In this document: positions 43,459 to 52,648 of the stretch, one piece after another
How positions within the stretch are numbered: the stretch's first letter is position 1
Layout: every line of letters begins with the position of its first letter
The notes under the pieces: model-generated
Database searches by the model: none
Told to the model about the DNA's origin: nothing
The model's input: only the letters and a program-made list of their open reading frames with translations
Made by a program: the position numbers and the translations under genes
From: an uncultured Geobacteraceae bacterium
GTDB lineage: Bacteria; Desulfobacterota; Desulfuromonadia; Geobacterales; Pseudopelobacteraceae
Assembly: GCA_903875605.1 (NCBI GenBank)
Contig: CAIQWT010000092.1
Location: forward strand, 26,496-90,495
Direction of reading: 5' to 3'
Length of the DNA: 64,000 nucleotides

Positions 43459-45039
43459 TTATTTATCCTCAGAGACCCAGTTTTGCAATATCTGGGCAAC
43501 CTGGTATGGATCTTTTTTAGCCTGCTCAATCAAGCCCTGATGCTCGGCCATTTGTGAATTAATCAGCGCTCGCTCGGCTGTTGACAGCTGTTCTCCTCCT
43601 GTGCCTATTGCTTCAAAACTCTCAAGTGCCGGACGTTTTACTATTCTCAGAGAGGCCAGAAGTGGCCGGATTACAAACATAATCAGTACGAGGAAACCGA
43701 CCCCTATCATCAGGTTCTTGGCAAGTGAAATAAAAAACGGGTTTGTCCACCAAGTGGCAACTTCATTGCTTCCAGCCTCTCCGGTGTCCTGAAACGGGAT
43801 GTTTTGAAGACTTATCTGATCACCGCGTTCAGAGTTGAAACCAACAGCGCTTTTTACAAGTGTTTCAATTTTCTGCAGTTCATCAGGCGTTCGCGGCGCG
43901 TATTTAGCTTTGGCTACCTGTCCTTCCTTTACGGCCGCCGGAGCCTCATACTTACCATCGACCAGAACAGCAACCGATATTTTGCTCAGGGCACCTACAG
44001 GCTCAATTATCTTCGCAGTTGAACGGCTCACTTCATAATTAAGTGTTTCATCGTTTTTAGAACCACCGCCTGAGGTGGCGCTACCGCCGCCTGTTGTTCG
44101 TCCAAGGTTGGTCTGTACTCCAGGAACTCCGGAACCGCTGGTAGTTGAAGAACCTTTTTCTTCAGTCCTCTGTTCACTGCGAACTGCGCTTGATTCCGGA
44201 TCGAACTTTTCTTCCACTCGCTCAACCTGTTTGAAATCGAATGATGCGGTAACACGAGCTACTGACTTGCCACCTCCAACTATCGGATCAAGTAGTGACT
44301 GAATTCGCTCTTCAACATTTTTTTCATACGAGCGCTGAGTCTCCTGCATTGCCGAAGTCATACGGGATGTCGGGTCGCTACTCCCACCCTTACTGAGAAT
44401 CTTGCCACGGCTATCAAGTACCGTGACATGTTCCGGATCCATACCTTCGATCGAAGAAGACACCAGATGCACAACGCCCTGAACCTCGGTCTCCTTAAGA
44501 GCCCGGTTTGATTTCATCTTAAGCACGATAGATGCAGTTGCAGGTCTTTCATTATCCTTAAAAAGTGATTTTTCCGGAATAACAAGGTGTACCCGCGCCT
44601 GCTCTACTCCGGTTAACTGGGCAATTGTTCTAGATAATTCGCCCTGAAGCGCACGTTGATAATTGAGTTTCTGAACAAACTCCGTCATGCCGAAATTTTT
44701 TCGATCAAATATTTCAAACCCGACGCCACCTCCCTGAGGAATGCCTTCTGAAGCCAATGTCAGACGAAGTTCGTAAACTTTTTCAGACGGTACAAGTATC
44801 CCCTTACCGTCAGATGTTATTTGATAGGGTGTTTTGGCGTCCTTCAGTTTTTTCACAATTTCCCCGGCATCCTCAGATGTCAGGTTGGTGAAAAGAGGGC
44901 GATAGTCCGTACGGTTTGAGACAAAGATCAGAATGGCAAACGCGATAGCGGACAGGAAAACCGACGCGGCTATAACCATCTGTTTACCCGGAGAAAGCGC
45001 TAAAAAGGGCTCTATTAGTCTACGAATACCTTCAGGCAT
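43459..45039 (-). CDS. fliF: Flagellar MS-ring protein FliF
   Basis: 526 residues. A first membrane segment (about 20-42), the PRFTNLTSEDAGEIVKKL-like secretory ring domain (YRPLFTNLTSEDAG), the GVGFEIFDRKNFGMTEFVQKLNYQRALQGELSRTI ring-building motif, a low-complexity GSGVPGVQTNLGRTTGGGSATSGGG loop, a second membrane segment (about 425-445) and a short C-terminal FliG-binding tail (AEHQGLIEQAKKDPYQVAQILQNW). It builds the base on which the motor assembles. Confidence 0.95.
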   Translation of the reverse strand: MPEGIRRLIEPFLALSPGKQMVIAASVFLSAIAFAILIFVSNRTDYRPLFTNLTSEDAGEIVKKLKDAKTPYQITSDGKGILVPSEKVYELRLTLASEGIPQGGGVGFEIFDRKNFGMTEFVQKLNYQRALQGELSRTIAQLTGVEQARVHLVIPEKSLFKDNERPATASIVLKMKSNRALKETEVQGVVHLVSSSIEGMDPEHVTVLDSRGKILSKGGSSDPTSRMTSAMQETQRSYEKNVEERIQSLLDPIVGGGKSVARVTASFDFKQVERVEEKFDPESSAVRSEQRTEEKGSSTTSGSGVPGVQTNLGRTTGGGSATSGGGSKNDETLNYEVSRSTAKIIEPVGALSKISVAVLVDGKYEAPAAVKEGQVAKAKYAPRTPDELQKIETLVKSAVGFNSERGDQISLQNIPFQDTGEAGSNEVATWWTNPFFISLAKNLMIGVGFLVLIMFVIRPLLASLRIVKRPALESFEAIGTGGEQLSTAERALINSQMAEHQGLIEQAKKDPYQVAQILQNWVSEDK

Positions 45040-45100
45040 TGGTTAGCTCTTATTTCCTTTCGAAGTGATTTTGTTTAATTGAATTGAGGCCGGGGCGATG

Positions 45101-45403
45101 TTATACCTGCATCCTCATTACTTCCTGGTAGGCTTCAAGCGCCTTGTTGCGAACCTGCGACATGAACTGAAACGATATACTCGATTTTTCAACTGCAATC
45201 ATGACTTCGTGGAGGTTTTTATTTTCTCCGCTGGCGAGCCCCTGAATTGCCTTGTCTGACTGTACTTGTATGTCATTAACTTTAGATACAAGCTCACTAA
45301 AAAACTTGCCGGCACCTTCAGTGGTAGATGATGAACTTACTTTGCTTAATTCCGGAAAGGCTTTCGACATTCCTATTCCGCTCTCAATTCCTTTAATTAT
45401 CAT
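45101..45403 (-). CDS. fliE: Flagellar MS-ring/rod junction protein FliE
   Basis: 100 residues. The core [67 protein letters not shown] is the FliE signature over its full length. It joins the rod to the MS-ring. It lies between flgC and fliF in the classical flgBC-fliEFGHIJ order. Confidence 0.95.
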   Translation of the reverse strand: MIIKGIESGIGMSKAFPELSKVSSSSTTEGAGKFFSELVSKVNDIQVQSDKAIQGLASGENKNLHEVMIAVEKSSISFQFMSQVRNKALEAYQEVMRMQV

Positions 45404-45470
45404 GGCTATACCCTCGTGAGTTCTGATTCAAATCAATTAAATAGTTTTGCGGAGGCCGCTGTTACTTCGA

Positions 45471-45908
45471 CTACCTGCCAATTTCCAGCGTTTTCATTGC
45501 CATGCTTTTGGCCGCCTGAACTGCTGTAACATTAGCCTCATAAGCCCTGGTTGCTCCAATCATATCTGCCATTTCTTCAACTACATTGACGTTCGGCATA
45601 GCGACATAACCTTGCTGATTGGCATCAGGATGACTGGGATCGTACTGTAGTCTAGGAGGATTGCGATCTTCAACTATTTCTGATACATCAACTTTTCTTA
45701 CCTGTTGGGATGTCGCACCATCGAGAGCCCGATTGAATCCACTGGCGAAAGGAGTCGCTGTAAAAACAGCATCTTTCCGTTTGTACGGCCCACCTTCGGG
45801 AGTTCGCGACGTATTGGCGTTGGCAAGATTGCTGGAAATTAGGTTCATACGAGTCCGCTCGGCTGAAAGAGCAGAGGAACTGACATTCATTGCGCTAAAA
45901 AAATCCAT
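45471..45908 (-). CDS. flgC: Flagellar rod protein FlgC
   Basis: 145 residues. The start FFSAMNVSSSALSAERTRMNLISSNLANANTSRTPEGGPYKRK and the end VVEEMADMIGATRAYEANVTAVQAAKSMAMKTLEIGR are the FlgC signatures. It forms part of the proximal rod. Its ATG overlaps the flgB stop by one base. Confidence 0.96.
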   Translation of the reverse strand: MDFFSAMNVSSSALSAERTRMNLISSNLANANTSRTPEGGPYKRKDAVFTATPFASGFNRALDGATSQQVRKVDVSEIVEDRNPPRLQYDPSHPDANQQGYVAMPNVNVVEEMADMIGATRAYEANVTAVQAAKSMAMKTLEIGR

Positions 45909-46336
45909 TATAACGCTCCTTTAATTGCTGATCGTAAACCGTCGAACTTTTTGTTCAGCAACTGAACTGACGCATTAAACAGGACCTGATTTTCTGCCAT
46001 TTTACCCATCTCATTTTCTAATTCTACCGCGTTACCATCTTTACCTGGTGTGCTGGCCGGTGTTTCCAAAATTTTGCCTGAGACCGATTGAATACCTGCT
46101 CCGGTTCCGCGTACGGCAATATGCCTTGAGTGCGGAACAGACAAAGAACGCTGTCCACCTGAGCGACTCTTCAAGGCGCTCTGCAACTCTTCGTCAAAAG
46201 CTAATGTTTTGGGGATAAAATTGGGAGTTTCTGCATTTGCTATGTTGGAAGCGATCAGATTCTGATTTTTGGACCTCAGGTCAACACTTTTACCCAATAG
46301 GTCTATGGTATTACTGAAAATGCCATCGATTCGCAT
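45908..46336 (-). CDS. flgB: Flagellar rod protein FlgB
   Basis: 142 residues from the ATG at 46336. The helix-turn IDLLGKSVDLRSKNQNLIASNIANAETPNF and C-terminal MAENQVLFNASVQLLNKKFDGLRSAI are typical. The ORF track begins at GTG 46384, which does have AGGAGG five bases upstream, but the ATG at 46336 gives the usual family start, has its own GAGGGG, and lies just after a sigma-54-like promoter. It begins the core flagellar gene run. Confidence 0.93.
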   Translation of the reverse strand: MRIDGIFSNTIDLLGKSVDLRSKNQNLIASNIANAETPNFIPKTLAFDEELQSALKSRSGGQRSLSVPHSRHIAVRGTGAGIQSVSGKILETPASTPGKDGNAVELENEMGKMAENQVLFNASVQLLNKKFDGLRSAIKGAL

Positions 46337-46667
46337 ATCTGATTCCCCCTCAAAGCAGTTTTGCAATAACCGCACCAAGAGCACTAAAACCTCCTAAACA
46401 CGCGATTCCTAGAGAGAGGGTAAAATTTATGAAAAAAAAACTCTTCATATATGACCGCATATCACCGATAAGCGTAATCCTGGTTGGGCTATAACACTCA
46501 GTTTTATCGACAGCCCTCTGATATGACAACTTTTGCCTTTTTAAATTTTCAGTTTAAATCTGCACTGTAAAAGGGAAAAGTGAAAATACGGATATGATGG
46601 ATAGTGAAACAACAGTAGTTGCGCCATTCTTTTGACTTGGTCATATTATTGACTTTGCGCGCTTGTC
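46337..46667. other. Intergenic region before flgB, 331 bases
   Basis: AT-rich region between the TPR gene and flgB. It holds the sigma-54-like promoter, an AGGAGG with GTG in frame with flgB, and a 32-codon minus-strand ORF (46350-46448, MKSFFFINFTLSLG...) of hydrophobic character with no good ribosome site. No strong terminator for the TPR gene was found. Confidence 0.5.
46361..46378 (-). promoter_or_regulatory. flgB: Sigma-54-type promoter before flgB
   Basis: On the minus strand TTGGTGCGGTTATTGCAA has the required GG and GC pairs exactly ten bases apart and the TTGCAA of the -12 element; the CAC of the -24 box is TGC here. Transcription would start about 16 bases before the flgB ATG. Sigma-54 control of basal-body genes is common in this type of bacterium. 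Confidence 0.5.
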
Positions 46668-48779
46668 CTACTGGGTGGAAGATTTTGATTCGAGGGAGGT
46701 TAGGGCCTGGCGAGCAAGGTTTTGCCAATCAGGATCCTTACCATTTTTAGCTAACTGGTCGAAAAGGCCTTTTGCTCGTTTAGTATTGCCTTCTTGAAGG
46801 TTTATCTGACCGGTCCTGTAGATAAACTCTTCGTTACGCAGATTATTCGGCAACGCAAGGGATGCTTCAAATACCTTCAAAGCCCCTTTTCGATCACCAA
46901 GACTTTCTCTGGCAGAGCCGGCAATAAAATATGCGTCAGGAACAAGCCGTGGATCGCGCCCCAACGGAGCCGCCAGAAAATGATCCATCGCTTTAGCCGA
47001 TTGCGAATAGAGCTGCAGCGACCATAGTGATCTTCCCAATTGGTAATAGCTATCAGCCCGCTGGGCATGCTCCCCTTTGTTAAGCAGCCAGAGAAGCGTC
47101 TCTTTTACCTGCTGATGTTTCTCAGTTGAAAAATATATTGAGCCGAGACGTTCCGTCATCAGACGTGCTCTCTGGTTGGCAGGGAATTTATTCAGAAAGG
47201 ACTTAATAGTCCGCTCCGCTGTAACCGCGTCTCCAATCAGCTCTGCGTTGTCCGCGATGCTGACATATAGCTCCGGGGCTACCGAAGCGGCCCAGGACCT
47301 GTCTACCAGAGCAGTTAAAAGCTTAATTAACTCAATTGGCCTCCCGACTTCTTTGTAGGCGCGGGTAACCGTTGCAAGAAAGCCTGGCTGTTCAACACAA
47401 CTGGCAAGATACTCATGCTGTTCATCCATAAACCGTTTGAGTGCCGAAGGATCCTTATCCCAAGTGGTGCGCCTGAATACTTCTGCAACCAGCACCTCCC
47501 GTATTGTTCTGATAACGGCAGCATAGACTCCGCGTGGAAACTTCCGCTGAAAGCCCATTATCGACTGTAACGCCTCGTTGGCTTCTCCATGAATGGACTC
47601 AAGCAGAACGTATTTAAAGTGTGATTCCTCGCGCATATCCAGATCACCACTCTGCTGAGTTGCGTTTGAATAAACGTCGCTAATCGGGCGATAATTCCAG
47701 GGGGTCGACTGAAGAAACTTACTGTCCGCAACCCGCATCAATGCCATCTGCCGGGCTTTGTTTTCTTTGAAATTTTCCGCTACATTTTGATAAATTGCAC
47801 TGGCTTCGTGTTCATATCCCTGCCTGGTCAAAATGTCACCAAGGCGGACCAGCAGTGCCGGGGCAAATGATTTGTCGGCTAGTCGCGCTACCAGACCGGC
47901 AAGTAGGGACCGGGCTGATGGTAGTTCCCCGCTCCGGGCGATACTGTCTCCATAACAAAATGTGACGCCCGGATTCAAACCAAGGTACGCCGGCCACAAT
48001 TTTTCCGCTTCACGAAAAGCGGTCAGGGCCTGAGTATATTTTTGCAACTTGTACCATGTTTCTCCCAGTCGGTAGAGGGCCAATGGGCGGACTGGCACCT
48101 GATGCGTTGTGAAGCGGGTGAACAATTCCTCGGCTTCGGTCAAATGCCCCTTATAGAGGGCTGCCTCCGCTGCCATAAAATCCTTCTGCTCTGCTTCAGT
48201 AAGAAAGTTCTTCAGAACCAGTCGATCCGTTTGAGAAAACGGGATCTCTGACTTAAGCGGTGGATCAAAATCCCTTACCAGCTTTTCAACACCTTTCCAG
48301 ATTTTATCTCGCCCCGCCAGTGATGGCTGCGGCACTCCGGGCTTGAAAGACGCTCCAATATCTACCGTTATGGCGCTAATGTCCGGGCGGGAGAGATCTC
48401 GCCATCCGGCCTTTTGAGAAATCTGGAATGTTACCAGCAGATTATCGCCCCGTTTTTTCAACACCAAACCGCCGATATTTTTGTCGGAATAGCGACGATA
48501 TTTTTTAAACAGTGTGCCATCGGTATCTTGCATGACAAGGCGCAGACGATTGCCTGGTATTGCCAAGAGCCTGTACTGCGGCGTACTTGCCAGACGGACG
48601 GTGAGACGAGTGAAGTCTTTTTGCGGTCGGATATCTATCCGGTACAGATGGTTGGGAATAGATGCAGAGGCAATACAAGGGAACAGTGCGAGGGCAAAGA
48701 CAAGTAGCAAAACGTAGAAAGCTGGTAAGCGGCGACTACGTTGTATGGCTGTTGACTGTGGAACTTTAGTTTGAGCCAT
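46668..48779 (-). CDS. Large TPR protein with an AMIN-like N-terminal domain
   Basis: 703 residues. A signal/anchor (about 20-40, FYVLLLVFALALFPCIASA), an AMIN-like beta domain (about 45-145; IDIRPQKDFTRLTVRLASTPQYRLLAIPGNRLRLVMQD) and then about ten tetratricopeptide-like repeats to the end. AMIN domains bind peptidoglycan or secretins in known proteins. The position between the chemotaxis genes and flgB suggests a role in placing or stabilising the flagellar motor in the periplasm, inferred from context only. Confidence 0.82.
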   Translation of the reverse strand: MAQTKVPQSTAIQRSRRLPAFYVLLLVFALALFPCIASASIPNHLYRIDIRPQKDFTRLTVRLASTPQYRLLAIPGNRLRLVMQDTDGTLFKKYRRYSDKNIGGLVLKKRGDNLLVTFQISQKAGWRDLSRPDISAITVDIGASFKPGVPQPSLAGRDKIWKGVEKLVRDFDPPLKSEIPFSQTDRLVLKNFLTEAEQKDFMAAEAALYKGHLTEAEELFTRFTTHQVPVRPLALYRLGETWYKLQKYTQALTAFREAEKLWPAYLGLNPGVTFCYGDSIARSGELPSARSLLAGLVARLADKSFAPALLVRLGDILTRQGYEHEASAIYQNVAENFKENKARQMALMRVADSKFLQSTPWNYRPISDVYSNATQQSGDLDMREESHFKYVLLESIHGEANEALQSIMGFQRKFPRGVYAAVIRTIREVLVAEVFRRTTWDKDPSALKRFMDEQHEYLASCVEQPGFLATVTRAYKEVGRPIELIKLLTALVDRSWAASVAPELYVSIADNAELIGDAVTAERTIKSFLNKFPANQRARLMTERLGSIYFSTEKHQQVKETLLWLLNKGEHAQRADSYYQLGRSLWSLQLYSQSAKAMDHFLAAPLGRDPRLVPDAYFIAGSARESLGDRKGALKVFEASLALPNNLRNEEFIYRTGQINLQEGNTKRAKGLFDQLAKNGKDPDWQNLARQALTSLESKSSTQ

Positions 48780-48798
48780 TATCAGACCCGCTTGAAAA

Positions 48799-49863
48799 CT
48801 AATCTTGAGTAATTTTACAGTAACGACGGACTTTTGATGTCACATCGTCACCATTGAAGGGCTTAATAATTATATCCCTTGCGCCATATTTAAGAGCTTT
48901 CAGGACGGCGGTTCGAGTCCAGCACTCAGCACTCATGATTATCGGCGGCGGTGAATCCTGACGCATCGCATTGACTTTTATACAGACGGCAAGCTCCCGG
49001 TCATCTGCGTTCTGAGAGCCAATTATGACGAGCTTTACATTCCGGCCGGCAAACAACTCCTTAATATCAGCATTAAGTGTGCCTTCAGCAACCTGATACC
49101 CTGTAAAAGCCAACAACCCGATTATCTGCAGGCGCTGTTCTTCATCATCCTCCAACACAATAATACTGTCAATACCATCAATAACAGCCGGTAAAGTATC
49201 TGCCCCTTCTTCGCCATCAGAATCGGAATCCGCCTCAATATCAGACTCTAAATCCTCGGCAGCTCCCGCCGCTTCAGCAGACAGCGGCTGCGGATCAAAA
49301 ATATCACCCAGGGCGACCGGGATAAGTACATCCAGATGATTCATTTCCTGCCCCGGCATTTCCAGCGTGGAGCGGAACATCAGGTAATCGCCATCCGGAA
49401 GCGGCTCTTCCTGACTTAATTGATCAATTTCTGGAATGTGTTTCTTTGGGGAAAGCAGCTTGAGGCGAACTTTATTTGGCAGTGTCCCCTGAAAAACGGT
49501 GTTTAGAGCGCCGTTAACCATGTTGGCAATCTCAGAAAAAGCATCAATATCATCATTTTCTATGATTGAGAGGCGCTTTTTCTCCTGGATGCGCGCCGGT
49601 GGGATACCGAGAAGAATACTGCTCAGGACAATGGCATCACGCAGCGAAAAGACAAGGTAAAACTGCCCTGCATAGGCTTCACCAGAGTCAACGCCAAGAA
49701 CGAAGCAGCCATCATCAAGCCCACCGAAATAAGAACTCTTGCTTGTCGAAAGAGAATCTGAAAGGGCAATGGAGAGCTCTTGCCCCAGAAGCATGCCGCT
49801 TTCTTCGCCAGCCTGCTTCAGCGCTGCTTCCAGCATCCCGTATAACGTAGTATACCCATCCAT
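48799..49863 (-). CDS. CheC-like protein with a degenerate C-terminal receiver
   Basis: About 354 residues. The N-terminal part (about 1-190) is CheC/FliY-like with the phosphatase pattern D-x3-E-x2-N in DAFSEIANMVNGAL. An acidic linker follows (SDIEADSDSDGEEGADTL type). The C-terminal receiver-like domain (about 232-352) keeps the acidic pair and the lysine (DIIIKPF), but at the phosphoacceptor place the sequence is LVIIGSQN, so the aspartate is lost. It probably removes phosphate from CheY while its receiver serves binding only. The ATG at 49863 is preferred over the TTG at 49866. Confidence 0.82.
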   Translation of the reverse strand: MDGYTTLYGMLEAALKQAGEESGMLLGQELSIALSDSLSTSKSSYFGGLDDGCFVLGVDSGEAYAGQFYLVFSLRDAIVLSSILLGIPPARIQEKKRLSIIENDDIDAFSEIANMVNGALNTVFQGTLPNKVRLKLLSPKKHIPEIDQLSQEEPLPDGDYLMFRSTLEMPGQEMNHLDVLIPVALGDIFDPQPLSAEAAGAAEDLESDIEADSDSDGEEGADTLPAVIDGIDSIIVLEDDEEQRLQIIGLLAFTGYQVAEGTLNADIKELFAGRNVKLVIIGSQNADDRELAVCIKVNAMRQDSPPPIIMSAECWTRTAVLKALKYGARDIIIKPFNGDDVTSKVRRYCKITQD

Positions 49864-49928
49864 CAAATATCGGCTTCCGGTACAGGTTCAGTGTAAGGGG
49901 TGTACATCATGATATACTCTGACACCGG

Positions 49929-50435
49929 CTAATCTTCCTTCTTTAGTGTAAGACCGACCAGCAGAGTATAGCCCTCTACGTTAAAAGGGACCACTACACA
50001 ATCATTATCGGAAAGCGAGTTAACAGTGTAGTCTTCTCCAGAGATCACGGTCGGGATCGACAGCTTGACATCCAGCCCGCCCTTAGAAAGCACTTGCTTG
50101 ACGTTGCCACCAAGCATGTTGGCGATTTCTCCGATAGCATCATTCAAGTCGTCATTAACCTCATCACAGTCAATACCGAGCATATTTGAAGTAATCTTCA
50201 GAGCTAGAGCAACCGGACAGTGGATTGAAATAACTCCGGAATACGTTCCGGCAAAGCCCACCATTCCGGTAATGCTGCACTTGAAACGGCTGACCGGCTC
50301 CTTGAGCGGAAAGTCATCGGCAACGTCCATCATGACCATAGCTGAGAAGACTTCCCTGGTTGCATCAATCACGTAACCCGCTACCTGCTCTTCGGTAAAG
50401 CTGGTTGACCGGGTGATGTCAGGGTTAAGACTCAT
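49929..50435 (-). CDS. cheX: Chemotaxis phosphatase CheX
   Basis: 168 residues, one CheX domain. The phosphatase pattern D-x3-E-x2-N is in DAIGEIANMLGGNVKQVL, and GMVGFAGTYSGVISIHCPVALALKI is typical. CheX dephosphorylates CheY-P and acts as a dimer. Its ATG overlaps the cheY stop (ATGA), so the two are made together, a natural pairing. Confidence 0.9.
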   Translation of the reverse strand: MSLNPDITRSTSFTEEQVAGYVIDATREVFSAMVMMDVADDFPLKEPVSRFKCSITGMVGFAGTYSGVISIHCPVALALKITSNMLGIDCDEVNDDLNDAIGEIANMLGGNVKQVLSKGGLDVKLSIPTVISGEDYTVNSLSDNDCVVVPFNVEGYTLLVGLTLKKED

Positions 50436-50797
50436 ATCAATCCTCCCAGCTTTTCCTGGAGCTGGTCTGGTGTGAATGGTTTTTTAATGCTGTCACTGGC
50501 ACCGCTTGACATCGCCTCTGCTATGATCTCTTCGCCACCTTCCGTCGTAATCATAACAATAGGTGTAGAATTGCCGTTAGCGCGTACTGCTTTGACAAAT
50601 TCAAGCCCGTCCATGTTAGGCATATTAATATCGGAAAGAATCAACTGGATTGATTTTCCCGATGCAATAACTCCTAACCCTTCGATACCGTCACCGGCTT
50701 CGTAGATTTCGTCAACAGTAAGCCCGGCCTGGCGAAGAGATCTCGAAATGATTTTACGCATGGTGGATGAATCATCAACAATCAGAATGTTAGCCAT
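50432..50797 (-). CDS. cheY: Chemotaxis response regulator CheY
   Basis: 121 residues, one receiver domain. VDDSSTMRKIISRSLRQAG, phosphoacceptor D in LILSDINMPNMDGLEFV, switch threonine in VMITTEGG and lysine in IKKPF are those of CheY. When phosphorylated it binds FliM and changes rotation. It leads a likely four-gene unit with cheX, the CheC-like gene and the TPR gene, behind a strong promoter. Confidence 0.92.
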   Translation of the reverse strand: MANILIVDDSSTMRKIISRSLRQAGLTVDEIYEAGDGIEGLGVIASGKSIQLILSDINMPNMDGLEFVKAVRANGNSTPIVMITTEGGEEIIAEAMSSGASDSIKKPFTPDQLQEKLGGLI

Positions 50798-50889
50798 AAC
50801 AGTTTACTCCTTTTCTTATTTGTTCTTAGCATTATGGCTGAGATTGTTAACATACTGCCTTTAAAGTCAGCATGAACTCAGCCGAGAGG

Positions 50890-50917
50890 ATTATAACTGT
50901 TTTTTTCTTCAGTGCAA
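50890..50917 (-). promoter_or_regulatory. cheY: Sigma-70 promoter for the cheY unit
   Basis: On the minus strand TTGCAC and a perfect TATAAT are separated by 16 bases. It lies about 93 bases before the cheY ATG and directly after the phosphohexomutase gene and its T-rich tail. It is the clearest housekeeping promoter in the window. Confidence 0.7.
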
Positions 50918-50945
50918 CTATGTAGTGAATAAAATAAAAAAAAAT

Positions 50946-52355
50946 TTAACATCCGGCGATTATTGCCGCTTGGCTCAGGAAGCGCTCTACACCATTCTGA
51001 GTTCCCGCTTCGCTGTAAAGACGCAATACCGGCTCTGTTCCGGACGGGCGAATCAGCAACCAATCACCACTTTCGAAGATGAACTTGAAGCCGTCGCTGA
51101 AATTGGTGGAGACAACCAACTGGCCATCAATAGATGTTGGCGGATTTGAACGCAATCTCTCAATCAGCTGTTCTTTGGCGTCATCTTCAATGCGACGATC
51201 AATGCGCTTATAATAGAAATGCCCGATATCGTCCATCGTCTCATTAAGCAATTGACGCAGTCCCTTGCCGCTGACCGCAACAGCCTCCAGCAACAGGAGC
51301 CCGAGCAGAATCCCGTCACGTTCCGGTATATGTCCTTTTACACCAAGCCCTCCAGACTCTTCTCCACCCATAAGAATATCGCGTTCAAGCATTAACTCGC
51401 AGATATGCTTGAAGCCGATCGGTGTTTCAAAAAGTTCCAGTCCGAATTTTGCCGCCAGCAGGTCAATCATACGAGTGGTAGAAACTGTTTTGACCACTGC
51501 ACCGGTTAGTTTCTTATGTTCGATTAAATGCCTGAGTATGACGGTAAAAATGCAGTGAGATGAAAAGAAATCACCATTCTCGTCAACAGCCCCGATTCGG
51601 TCGGCATCGCCATCCAGTGCCAGGCCGACCTGATATGTACCGCTTTTTAGAAGTGCGCATAGTTCCTGAAGGTTTTGGCCGATCGGCTCAGGGGGCACTC
51701 CTCCAAAGGAGGGGTTCTCGATGGTGTGAATTTCGTCGACTCCCGGCAGCAGGCGTGTAATAAAACCGCTGCCGGCACCATACATAGGATCAACAACCGC
51801 TTTTATTCCGGTCTTTGTTATCAGATCAAGGTCAACGTAACGACTGATCTGGTGGAAATATCCTTCACAAGGATCAAAAAGTATAACCGCCCCTTTTTTA
51901 ATGGCCTCTTCATAAGGAATTGCTATGACTCTGCGCTCGTTTTCTAAGTTATACTTAACAATTTCCTCAAGAATTATGGTCGTGGCGGGAAGAGCAGAAC
52001 CACCAAAAGCCTCCTTGACTTTGAAACCATTATATTCCGGCGGGTTATGACTTGCAGTAATCATAATTCCGGCACCTGATCCGGTTTCCCGAACGGCCCA
52101 TGAGACTGCCGGTGTCGGGGCGTAATCTTCCGTCAAGCGGACAAAAATGCCGTTCCCTGCCGCTATTTCTGCCACTCTCCGGGCGAAATCCTGTGACATG
52201 AAACGACGATCATAACCGATTACCAGCCCTTTATTCCCCAAACCCTCACGATTCAGATAATCCATGGTAGCCTGTGCTACCCTTGAAAGGTTTTCAAAGG
52301 TGAAGTCTCTGGCAATAACACCACGCCAGCCATCCGTACCAAATTTGATCTCCAT
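50946..52355 (-). CDS. Phosphoglucomutase/phosphomannomutase family protein
   Basis: 469 residues. The phosphoserine loop GIMITASHNPPEYNGFK, the metal loop LALDGDADRIG, the sugar loop MGGEESGGLG and the phosphate loop RPSGTEPVLRLYSE are all present and in order. It should interconvert hexose 1- and 6-phosphates for envelope sugars; whether glucose, mannose or glucosamine is not clear. AGGAG stands before the ATG. A T-rich run follows its stop. Confidence 0.93.
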   Translation of the reverse strand: MEIKFGTDGWRGVIARDFTFENLSRVAQATMDYLNREGLGNKGLVIGYDRRFMSQDFARRVAEIAAGNGIFVRLTEDYAPTPAVSWAVRETGSGAGIMITASHNPPEYNGFKVKEAFGGSALPATTIILEEIVKYNLENERRVIAIPYEEAIKKGAVILFDPCEGYFHQISRYVDLDLITKTGIKAVVDPMYGAGSGFITRLLPGVDEIHTIENPSFGGVPPEPIGQNLQELCALLKSGTYQVGLALDGDADRIGAVDENGDFFSSHCIFTVILRHLIEHKKLTGAVVKTVSTTRMIDLLAAKFGLELFETPIGFKHICELMLERDILMGGEESGGLGVKGHIPERDGILLGLLLLEAVAVSGKGLRQLLNETMDDIGHFYYKRIDRRIEDDAKEQLIERLRSNPPTSIDGQLVVSTNFSDGFKFIFESGDWLLIRPSGTEPVLRLYSEAGTQNGVERFLSQAAIIAGC

Positions 52356-52375
52356 TATTTCTCCTTAGAAACCTA

Positions 52376-52648
52376 TTAACTCTGTTTGTTATCAAGCCAC
52401 TGCAACCACACCAACACTTCGGCAACCGCCCGGTACAGCTCGGGAGGGATGAACTGATCATTATCAACCTGCATCAACAACCTCACCAGATCAGGTGATT
52501 CATGTACATACACACCCGCTTCATGGGCACAGGCAATTATCGCTTCGGCGGCAACCCCTTTGCCACGGGCGACGACTACCGGCGCATAGTAACCCTGCTT
52601 GTAGGAAAGCGCCGCTGCCTTACGCTCATCAGCGTTACGCCGTTGCAT
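52376..52648 (-). CDS. FlhB C-domain-like protein (YlqH/FhlX type)
   Basis: 90 residues matching the cytoplasmic C-terminal part of FlhB after the NPTH site (YYAPVVVARGKGVAAEAIIACAHEAGVYVHESPDLVRLLMQVDNDQFIPPELYRAVAEVL). There is no membrane part and no NPTH. Such stand-alone domains, as in the Bacillus ylqH gene, can partly replace the cleaved FlhB fragment. It overlaps the FliK-like gene by 14 bases. Confidence 0.9.
   Translation of the reverse strand: MQRRNADERKAAALSYKQGYYAPVVVARGKGVAAEAIIACAHEAGVYVHESPDLVRLLMQVDNDQFIPPELYRAVAEVLVWLQWLDNKQS

Noticed and set aside
50930-50960. Hairpin and T-run after the phosphohexomutase gene as a terminator
   Set aside because: The T-run is good but the stem is only about four GC pairs and set apart from it, too weak to list as a terminator.
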